Positions 38,589 through 44,295 of a stretch of 44,295 nt of DNA are shown here, piece by piece. The translations under genes and the position numbers were made by a program. Source of the DNA: Komagataeibacter europaeus LMG 18890 (lineage in GTDB: Bacteria; Pseudomonadota; Alphaproteobacteria; Acetobacterales; Acetobacteraceae); contig NZ_CADP01000009.1 of the NCBI RefSeq assembly GCF_000285295.1, forward strand, positions 34,737 through 79,031, read 5' to 3'. The first letter of the stretch is position 1, and every line of letters begins with the position of its first letter. Below the pieces are notes generated by a model. It was not told the DNA's origin. It was given only the letters and a program-made list of their open reading frames with translations, and ran no database searches.

Positions 38589-38933
38589 CTAGCGGGGCGC
38601 GACCCAGCCATTGCCGGTCGAATCGCCAAGCTGGCCATCGCCGTTGATCCCGCTGCTCTGGTACGCGCTGCCAAAGCGTGACAGGTCCGTGCCGGTGACC
38701 GAATCACGATGCACGTGTTCCAGATGGTCGGGGTCTGGGCCATGGTTCAGTTCCATGGACGGCGCTTCCTCATAGCCTGGCGGCAGGTGGTTGCGCTGGC
38801 CATGAACGGTCATCTTGTCTTCGCTCTGGCTGTTGCTGTCGTCACTGTTGTCGGGTGCGGCCATGGCCGTCACACTGAACAGGCACAGCCCCGCAGCCAG
38901 GGCGGTTATGAATTTCCCACGTGTGGTGGCCAT
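38589..38933 (-). CDS. Small exported protein of unknown function
   Basis: 114 residues from the ATG at 38933, supported by TAAAAGGA about 10 bases upstream. The frame runs further upstream, but that part shows no conserved character. A clear signal peptide (TTRGKFITALAAGLCLFSVTAMA, cleaved before APDN) leaves a mature, acidic, Asp/Ser/His/Gly-rich and cysteine-free chain of about 88 residues with no recognised domain. The end SRFGSAYQSSGINGDGQLGDSTGNGW looks flexible. No family is recognised; a periplasmic or secreted location is inferred. Its leader contains a notable inverted repeat. Confidence 0.75.
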   Translation of the reverse strand: MATTRGKFITALAAGLCLFSVTAMAAPDNSDDSNSQSEDKMTVHGQRNHLPPGYEEAPSMELNHGPDPDHLEHVHRDSVTGTDLSRFGSAYQSSGINGDGQLGDSTGNGWVAPR

Positions 38934-38972
38934 GATCCGTAATCCTTTTACCTGAGAGGGCACCATGCCAAC

Positions 38973-39041
38973 CATGCTTCGCCAGGGGAAGCCGTGGTCT
39001 GGCAGGCCAACCATGTCACTTTTACATATGGGCGAAGCATG
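38973..39041 (-). other. Structured leader with 11-bp inverted repeat
   Basis: catgcttcgcc (38973-38983) and ggcgaagcatg (39031-39041) are perfect inverted repeats 47 bases apart. Between them a second hairpin can form from tggtctggcaggccaacca. On the minus strand this lies 40-108 bases upstream of the small exported protein. The decamer catggttggc also occurs twice there. It could be a structured 5' UTR or an operator. Confidence 0.4.
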
Positions 39042-39175
39042 ACTGTAATGCGACCTGGTACTGTATGGATCGGGTCGGTTTGTGGCGTCAATGCAACATC
39101 GAGTCCCCGCTGGCGGCATGAGTGGAAGGGCCGGGGCCAGAACAGGCTTTGCCATGCCGGGCTTTTTTCGACATA

Positions 39176-39213
39176 AAGACTGCCCTTCCGCCGCTGGCGG
39201 TGGGGACTGTCTT
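39176..39213 (+). other. Stem-loop in the DAHP synthase leader
   Basis: aagac/gtctt form an outer stem, and cccttccgcc pairs with ggcggtgggg (one mismatch) as an inner stem with loop gct. It lies 27 bases before the aroG start and has no T-run. An attenuator role would suit an aromatic pathway gene, but no separate leader peptide is apparent. Confidence 0.35.
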
Positions 39214-39240
39214 GTATCAAGAGGAATTAGGATCCGACCC

Positions 39241-40644
39241 ATGAGTGCGACGCACAGCCACAACAGTTCTTCCCGGCAGGCCTGGACGCCGGAGAGCTGG
39301 CGGTCGTTTCCGGCGCGGCAGATGCCGCGATATCCCGACGAAGCCGCCCTGGAGGGCGTGGAGGCGCGTCTGCGCCGCTACCCGCCGCTGGTTTTCGCGG
39401 GTGAAGCCCGGCGCCTGCGCGCCCATCTGGCCAAGGCCGCCACGGGGCAGGCCTTCGTGCTGCAGGGCGGCGCGTGCGCCGAAAGCTTCAGCGAATTCAC
39501 CGCCGACATCGTGCGCGACACCTTCCGCGTGCTGCTGCAGATGGCCGTGGTGCTGACGTTTGGTGCAAAGGTGCCCGTCATCAAGATCGGGCGCATGGCC
39601 GGGCAGTACGCCAAGCCGCGTTCGTCCGACACGGAAACGAAGGATGGCGTGACGCTGCCGTCCTATCGCGGTGACATCATCAATGGCTCGGACTTCACGG
39701 AAGCCGCGCGCATTCCTGATCCGAAGCGCATGGAAACCGGCTATTTCCAGTCCGTTGGCACCATGAACCTGCTGCGCGCGTTCGCCAGCGGGGGATATGC
39801 CAACCTGCATGAGGTGCATCGGTGGAACCTGGGCTTTGTCGAACGCTCGCCGCTGGCGCAGCGTTACGGGCTGCTGGCCGAACGCATTGGCGAAACGTTG
39901 GACTTCATGGCCGCGTGCGGCCTGACGGCGGCCACCACGCCCCAGATCGACGAGACCGAGTTCTATACCTCGCACGAGGCCCTGCTGCTGCCGTATGAAC
40001 AGGCGCTGACCCGCATCGATTCGACATCGGGCGAATGGTATGACTGCTCGGCCCATTTCGTGTGGATCGGGGACCGTACCCGCCAGCCTGATGGCGCGCA
40101 TGTCGAATTCCTGCGCGGGGTGCGCAACCCCATCGGGATCAAGGTCGGCCCCACCACCACCATCGAGGATCTGGAGCACCTGCTCGACATCCTCAATCCG
40201 GAAGATGAGGCGGGGCGCATTTCGCTCATCTCGCGCATGGGGGCGGGCAAGGTGCGTGACCACCTGCCGCCGCTGCTCGAGAAAGTGATGGCCACGGGGC
40301 GGACGGTCACATGGTTGTGTGACCCCATGCATGGCAACACCAGTTCGACCTCGACGGGTGTCAAGACGCGTTCGTTTGACGCCATCCTGTCGGAGATTCA
40401 CGGCTTTTTTGACGTGTTCGAGGCAGCCGGCGCCCATCCCGGCGGCGTGCATTTCGAAATGACCGGCCAGAACGTGACCGAGTGCATCGGCGGCGCACAC
40501 CGCTTGACGGAAGAGGATCTGGGTGAACGCTATGAAACCTTCTGCGATCCGCGCCTGAACGCGGAACAGTCGCTGGAGATGGCGTTCCGCCTGTCTGAAG
40601 AACTGAAGACGCGGATGCATCGCACGCACGGCGGGGCACGCTAG
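39241..40644 (+). CDS. aroG: 3-deoxy-7-phosphoheptulonate synthase, class II
   Basis: Condenses phosphoenolpyruvate and erythrose-4-phosphate to DAHP, the first step of the shikimate pathway. ATG 39241 is preferred because conservation starts at [18 protein letters not shown]; the frame itself opens earlier. The protein is 467 residues and of the plant/class II type. Motifs are [11 protein letters not shown] (metal-binding Cys), [15 protein letters not shown], the [17 protein letters not shown] block, [34 protein letters not shown] (metal-binding His) and [15 protein letters not shown]. The nicotinate phosphoribosyltransferase-like gene starts 31 bases later. Confidence 0.96.
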   Translation: MSATHSHNSSSRQAWTPESWRSFPARQMPRYPDEAALEGVEARLRRYPPLVFAGEARRLRAHLAKAATGQAFVLQGGACAESFSEFTADIVRDTFRVLLQMAVVLTFGAKVPVIKIGRMAGQYAKPRSSDTETKDGVTLPSYRGDIINGSDFTEAARIPDPKRMETGYFQSVGTMNLLRAFASGGYANLHEVHRWNLGFVERSPLAQRYGLLAERIGETLDFMAACGLTAATTPQIDETEFYTSHEALLLPYEQALTRIDSTSGEWYDCSAHFVWIGDRTRQPDGAHVEFLRGVRNPIGIKVGPTTTIEDLEHLLDILNPEDEAGRISLISRMGAGKVRDHLPPLLEKVMATGRTVTWLCDPMHGNTSSTSTGVKTRSFDAILSEIHGFFDVFEAAGAHPGGVHFEMTGQNVTECIGGAHRLTEEDLGERYETFCDPRLNAEQSLEMAFRLSEELKTRMHRTHGGAR

Positions 40645-40675
40645 TTCCGCCCGTATCGGGGGGATTGGAGGGGCT

Positions 40676-41836
40676 ATGACCCATGGTGAGAAGGCAGGCC
40701 GGGGTGCGGGTGCGGTGGAACCGGACGTGATCGCCGCCCGCACGGATGCGTATTTCAACCGCACGCGTGCCATTGTCGAACACTTTGGGGACAGGAAGGT
40801 GACTTATGCCGTCTTTCTGCGCCGCCCCGTCGTGTCCGCGCCACGGCTTATGGTGGACTGGCTGCATGCCGTCGCGGCCGAACGTGGGATCGCTATCGAA
40901 TGTGACCTCATGTTCCCCGAGGGAACATGGGTGGGCGCGGGCGAACCGCTGGCCTACGTGACCGGATCGTTCGCGCAGCTTGCGGTGCTGGAGACGCTGG
41001 TGCTCCAGCGTCTTGGCCCGGCCTGTGTCGCCGCCCACAATGCCTACCAGATGGCCATGGCGCTGCCGCATGTGCGCTTCATGGCGATGGAGGCGCGGCA
41101 CTGCGCGGGCTTTGGCATGCAGGAACAGATGGCCTATGCCGCCTCCGTCGGCAGTCATGCCGCCCAGAAGGAAGGGGCGCTGGGCTTTGTTGGTGGCGCC
41201 AATGATGCGACGGCGCATTATTTCGGCACCACGAAGGGCCTGGGCACCATGCCGCACGCGCTGGTGGGCTATGCCGGGTCCACCCTGCGGGCCGCCGAGA
41301 TGTTCCATGAGGTCTATCCTGAAGTGGATCTTGTGGTGCTGGTGGATTATTTCGGGCGGGAGGTGACGGACGCGCTGGAAGTCTGTCGCCATTTTCCCGA
41401 CCAGGCCGCAACCGGGCGTCTGGCCGTGCGTCTGGATACGCATGGCGGCCGCTTTCTGGAGGGGCTGGACCCGCAATCGTCCTATGACGTGCTGGAACGC
41501 CACACGCCGGGCAGCATCCGGCGGTACCGGTCGGACAAGGAACTGCGCTACCTTGTGGGCACGGGGGTTTCCGCCGCCGCCATCTGGCGCATGCGCGAGG
41601 CATTGGACGAGGCCGGGTTCGCGCATGTGCGCATCATCGCGTCATCGGGTTTCAGCGTGGAAAAATGCCTCAGCATGGCTGACGCCCATGCCCCGGTCGA
41701 TGTGATCGGCACCGGCTCCTTCATTCCCGACCGCTGGTCGGAAACCTATGCCACGGCCGACATCGTGGCCTATGACGATGTGCCACGGGTCAAGGCGGGG
41801 CGTGAGTTCCTGCTGCGCCACATGCGCAACCGCTAG
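40676..41836 (+). CDS. Nicotinate phosphoribosyltransferase-like protein
   Basis: A 386-residue protein of the nicotinate/quinolinate phosphoribosyltransferase family, which makes nicotinate mononucleotide for NAD salvage. Visible signatures are TDAYFNRTRAIVEHFGDRKVTY at the N-terminus, EPLAYVTGSFAQLAVLETLVLQRLG, ARHCAGFGMQEQMAYAASVG, the GFVGGANDATAHYFGTTKGLGTMPHALVG phosphate/nicotinate-binding block, RLDTHGGRFLEGLDP, and IIASSGFSVEKCLSM and VIGTGSFIP near the end. It is shorter than E. coli PncB and matches the alphaproteobacterial short form. It probably shares a transcript with aroG. Confidence 0.88.
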   Translation: MTHGEKAGRGAGAVEPDVIAARTDAYFNRTRAIVEHFGDRKVTYAVFLRRPVVSAPRLMVDWLHAVAAERGIAIECDLMFPEGTWVGAGEPLAYVTGSFAQLAVLETLVLQRLGPACVAAHNAYQMAMALPHVRFMAMEARHCAGFGMQEQMAYAASVGSHAAQKEGALGFVGGANDATAHYFGTTKGLGTMPHALVGYAGSTLRAAEMFHEVYPEVDLVVLVDYFGREVTDALEVCRHFPDQAATGRLAVRLDTHGGRFLEGLDPQSSYDVLERHTPGSIRRYRSDKELRYLVGTGVSAAAIWRMREALDEAGFAHVRIIASSGFSVEKCLSMADAHAPVDVIGTGSFIPDRWSETYATADIVAYDDVPRVKAGREFLLRHMRNR

Positions 41837-41884
41837 GCCGCAGGCCCGCGTCGCGCGCACGAACGCATAACGAAAGGCTTCATC

Positions 41885-42253
41885 TTGTCAGAAACCATTT
41901 TTGCCCCCGAAGGGGGATGGCGCGTGCGGATTCTGGATCTGTCAGGCGGTGCCGAGGACAATATTGTCGAGGAAGTCGGCGGCTTCCCCGATCTGATCCA
42001 GGCCAATGCCTTTGCGCGTGCCTATGTGCGCGACAGCATCGAACGCTGCCGCATGCCAGGCCTGTCGGCGGCCGACATCCTCAAGGCATGGTTTTCCTTT
42101 GGGGAGGATGCGGAAGTGCTGGAAGCGGGTGATCAGGGCTGGCGTTCGGCCAATGAACTGGATGATTTCGCAGCCCATGCCGCAAGCCCGATGGAGCGCG
42201 ACTGGCGCGCCTTTGACCCCCGTCGTGGCGGTGACGAGGATGATGAGGCGTAA
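41885..42253 (+). CDS. Conserved small acidic protein of unknown function
   Basis: 122 residues starting at TTG 41885, supported by GAAAGG eight bases upstream. It has no signal peptide or membrane segment. The N-terminal part (WRVRILDLSGGAEDNIVEEVGGFPDLIQANAFARAYVRDSIERCR) looks like a compact alpha/beta domain. The C-terminus ends in a very acidic tail (GGDEDDEA). The steady coding character argues that it is real, but I do not recognise a family. It follows the phosphoribosyltransferase gene by 48 bases and may be cotranscribed. Confidence 0.75.
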   Translation: MSETIFAPEGGWRVRILDLSGGAEDNIVEEVGGFPDLIQANAFARAYVRDSIERCRMPGLSAADILKAWFSFGEDAEVLEAGDQGWRSANELDDFAAHAASPMERDWRAFDPRRGGDEDDEA

Positions 42254-42277
42254 GAACGCCCTTGAATCTGTAAAAGT

Positions 42278-42353
42278 ATAAAAGTTTTTGGGCGCCGCCT
42301 TTTTTCAAAAAGGCGGCGTTCCTTATAGTCCACCTGAAAAAACTTCCCCAAGG
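42278..42353 (+). repeat. REP-like palindromic element (copy E)
   Basis: ataaaagtttttggg leads into a near-perfect hairpin, cgccgcctttttt paired with caaaaaggcggcg, then a degenerate second half ending ctgaaaaaacttccccaagg. The first hairpin followed by its T-run could act as a terminator for the upstream gene. Confidence 0.75.
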
Positions 42354-42485
42354 CGTCTGGCATCGCAAAAGCGGGCTTTCCGGGTGCGTCCGGCGTTCGG
42401 CCCGGTCCTGAAGGGGTGGCGTTTCCGCGTCGGATTGCGCATGTGTTCTCTGGCATTCGGGGCGTAATCGCCGCATATAGGGGGC

Positions 42486-43823
42486 ATGAAACTCCGTTTT
42501 GCGCCCAGCCCGACCGGGCTGATCCATGTCGGCAATGCGCGTCAGGCCATTGCCAATGCCCTGTTTGCCCGCCGCCACAATGCCCGCTTCCTGCTGCGCA
42601 TTGACGATACCGATCGTGGTCGTTCGAAGGAGGACTATGTGCAGGCCCTGCAGGACGACCTGCGCTGGCTTGGCATTGGCTGGGACGAATTCGTGCGGCA
42701 GTCGGACCTGCTGGACCGCTACGCGCTGGCCATTGAGCAGCTTAAGGCCAGCGGGCGGCTTTATCCGTGTTTTGAAAGTGAACAGGAATTGGCCTCCAAG
42801 CGCGAGGCCCGTATCCGCATGCGCAAGCCGCCGGTCTATGACCGCGCCATGCTGCGCATGACCCCGCAGCAGCGCGCGCAGGCCGAAGCCAATGGCAAGG
42901 TGCCGTACTGGCGCTTCCGGCTGTCCGATCACCGCACGGTAGAATGGAATGATCTGGTCATGGGGGCGTGCCGGGTGAAGCTGCCCGCCATTTCCGACCC
43001 CGTGCTGGTGCGCGCGGACGGGACAGTGCTGTACACGCTGGCATCCGTCGTGGATGACATGGAACTGGGCATCACCCACATCATCCGCGGTGAGGACCAT
43101 GTGACCAATACCGGCGTGCAGATCGACATTGCCGAGGCACTGGGGGCAAAGCGCAACCGGTTCACCTTCGCGCACCTGCCGCTGTTGCTGGATGAAGGCG
43201 GCGGCAAGCTGTCCAAGCGTTTTGACGGGCTGTCGATTCGCGCGCTGCGGCAGGACGGGGTCGAGCCATCGGCCATCGTGTCCTACCTTGCGCGCCTGGG
43301 CAGCGCGGACGATCCGGCGCCACTGTCGTTTGATGAACTGGCAAAGAGCTATGACCTTGGCCGTGTCTCGCGCTCTGCCGCGCGGTTTGACATGCGGCAG
43401 TTGCTGGGCCTGAACCGTCGCATCATGCATGCCATGCCGTTCGAGGAAATCCGCGCCCGCCTGCCCGAAGGCGCGACTGAAGCCTTCTGGCTGGCGGTGC
43501 GGGGCAATGTGGATATGGTGGGTGAACTGCGTCACTGGTGGGACGTCGTGGCCGGTGAGATCATCCCCCCGGTGATCGAGGAGGCGGATCGTCCCTACCT
43601 GCTGCAGGCGCTGGAGTCGCTGCCTGCGGAACCGTGGGACGAAACCACGTGGAAAACATGGACCACGGCCGTGAAGGACGCCACGGGGCGCACGGGCCGC
43701 GCCCTGTTCCACCCGCTACGCCTTGCGCTGACGGGGGAAGACAGCGGACCGGAAATGCGCGACCTGCTACCGCTTATGGGCCGGGCGCGCGTGGCCGACC
43801 GGCTGCAGATCGCGGCACGCTGA
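42486..43823 (+). CDS. gltX: Glutamyl-tRNA synthetase (second, GltX2-like form)
   Basis: A class I synthetase of 445 residues. It has FAPSPTGLIHVGNARQAIANALF with HVGN in place of HIGH, LRIDDTDRGRSKEDY, IIRGEDHVTNTGVQ, and the KMSKS equivalent GGGKLSKRFDG at about residue 240. Alphaproteobacteria often carry two GluRS genes, one of which charges tRNA-Gln for the GatCAB route. This sequence looks like the second form, but that is an inference. A terminator follows. Confidence 0.95.
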   Translation: MKLRFAPSPTGLIHVGNARQAIANALFARRHNARFLLRIDDTDRGRSKEDYVQALQDDLRWLGIGWDEFVRQSDLLDRYALAIEQLKASGRLYPCFESEQELASKREARIRMRKPPVYDRAMLRMTPQQRAQAEANGKVPYWRFRLSDHRTVEWNDLVMGACRVKLPAISDPVLVRADGTVLYTLASVVDDMELGITHIIRGEDHVTNTGVQIDIAEALGAKRNRFTFAHLPLLLDEGGGKLSKRFDGLSIRALRQDGVEPSAIVSYLARLGSADDPAPLSFDELAKSYDLGRVSRSAARFDMRQLLGLNRRIMHAMPFEEIRARLPEGATEAFWLAVRGNVDMVGELRHWWDVVAGEIIPPVIEEADRPYLLQALESLPAEPWDETTWKTWTTAVKDATGRTGRALFHPLRLALTGEDSGPEMRDLLPLMGRARVADRLQIAAR

Positions 43824-43830
43824 CATGAAA

Positions 43831-43860
43831 AAGGCCCGGTTTCGTACCGGGCTTTTTTTT
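43831..43860 (+). terminator. Rho-independent terminator after gltX
   Basis: gcccggt and accgggc pair around the loop ttcgt and are followed by eight T, ten bases after the gltX stop. Confidence 0.93.
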
Positions 43861-43880
43861 AATGGAGAAAGATTTGCCAT

Positions 43881-43939
43881 AATAAAAGTTTCTGGGTGCC
43901 GCCTTTTTTCAAGAAAGCGGTGTTTCCTGAAGCTTTTTG
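43881..43939 (+). repeat. REP-like element interrupted by an insertion sequence (copy F)
   Basis: ataaaagtttctgggtgccgcc...aagaaagcggtgtttcctgaagcttttt follows copy A almost base for base. It then stops in the middle of the second hairpin, exactly where the IS element begins. Confidence 0.75.
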
Positions 43940-44295
43940 GGGTCTGTTGGGAATTGTGCTTTTTCAAAGTCACCAAATGTGATTCAAAATCCGTATGGAT
44001 CGCTTCGTACTGACAGACGCCCAATGGGCGAAAATGGAACCGCTGTGCCTTGGCAAGAAAACGGATCGGGGGCGCAGCGGGCAGGACAACCGTCTTTTTA
44101 TCGAGGCGGTCTTATGGATTGCCCGGACCGGCAGCCCATGGCGGGACCTTCCGACGTATTTCGGGCATTGGAACTCGGTCTATTCCCGTTACAGCGACTG
44201 GATGAAAGCCGGTGTTTTCAAACGGCTTTTTGAAGCGGTCTCTGACGAGGCCGACATGGAATATGCGATGATCGACGGCACGGTGGTCCGGGTTC
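43940..44295 (+). mobile_element. IS5-family insertion sequence, left part (truncated by window edge)
   Basis: The end sequence gggtctgttgggaattgtgc starts where the REP-like element breaks off and is followed by a transposase frame at 43995. The transposase resembles the IS5 family, IS427/IS1031-like group, common in acetic acid bacteria. The right end, and hence the terminal repeats and target duplication, lie outside the window. The left boundary is accurate to about two bases. Confidence 0.75.
43995..44295 (+). CDS. IS5-family transposase, N-terminal part (runs off the window)
   Basis: ATG 43995 opens 100 codons without a stop to the edge. The protein starts MDRFVLTDAQWAKMEPLC and continues with GRSGQDNRLFIEAVLWIARTG and SPWRDLPTYFGHWNSVYSRY, the DUF4096-type N-terminal domain of IS5-family enzymes. 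It then has MEYAMIDGTVVRV, which contains the first Asp of the DDE triad (IDGT). Many IS427-group elements encode the rest in a second frame joined by programmed frameshifting; this cannot be seen here. Confidence 0.88.
   Translation, partial: MDRFVLTDAQWAKMEPLCLGKKTDRGRSGQDNRLFIEAVLWIARTGSPWRDLPTYFGHWNSVYSRYSDWMKAGVFKRLFEAVSDEADMEYAMIDGTVVRV

Noticed and set aside
38934-38965. Glycine riboswitch, from ctctcaggtaaaagga on the minus strand
   Set aside because: Only the 3' signature is present. I find no upstream GAGAG partner and no CGCCGAAGGGGCAA-type core, and the downstream gene is not a glycine cleavage or transport gene.
39118-39180. Phe-containing leader peptide attenuating aroG
   Set aside because: The Phe-containing frame is continuous with aroG and does not end before the stem-loop, so it cannot act as a separate leader peptide. 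The stem-loop has no U-run.

Overview
The window is about 44.3 kb of GC-rich chromosome. It looks like a cellulose-operon acetic acid bacterium of the Komagataeibacter type (Acetobacteraceae, Alphaproteobacteria). The main evidence is the gene order cmcAx-ccpAx-bcsA-bcsB-bcsC-bcsD-bglX, because ccpAx and bcsD are hallmarks of these bacteria. Separate bcsA and bcsB genes and a transposase resembling the IS5/IS427-IS1031 group fit the same assignment. Species cannot be fixed by reading alone.

Layout. 1-331: tail of an unidentified gene and tRNA-Glu(CTC). 332-1366: non-coding leader with an AT-rich stretch and a perfect FNR/CRP-type palindrome. 1367-15135: cellulose cluster, made of a GH8 endoglucanase, CcpA, the synthase catalytic subunit BcsA, periplasmic BcsB, the outer-membrane export channel BcsC, BcsD and a GH3 beta-glucosidase. 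An exported chorismate-lyase-like protein overlaps the end of bglX. 15902-23606: a cupin/NUDIX pair, htpG, mtnA, aspS and an EipB/DUF1849 protein. 23581-24728: erpA and xthA on the minus strand. 24856-33201: dgt, then a tight run argS - SPOR protein - scpA - scpB - tatB - tatC - serS. 33258-35705: a Suv3-type RNA helicase on the minus strand. 36001-43823: fpr, glutathione reductase, a small exported protein (minus), class II DAHP synthase, a nicotinate phosphoribosyltransferase-like gene, a small conserved protein and gltX. 43940-end: left part of an IS5-family element.

The most consequential observation is that bcsC is broken twice. A 2-base AG duplication puts the signal peptide out of frame with the mature protein, and a second indel near the 3' end removes the last beta-strand of the outer-membrane barrel. 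All neighbouring bcs genes are intact. If this is not a sequencing error, this operon should not export cellulose.

A second theme is a family of dispersed intergenic palindromic (REP-like) elements. There are seven full, collapsed or partial copies, all at gene 3' ends, and one of them is interrupted by the IS element at the right edge. Other points of interest are the FNR-like site upstream of cmcAx, a structured leader upstream of a small exported protein, and an argS-serS cluster without the nagZ and tatA genes often found in it.
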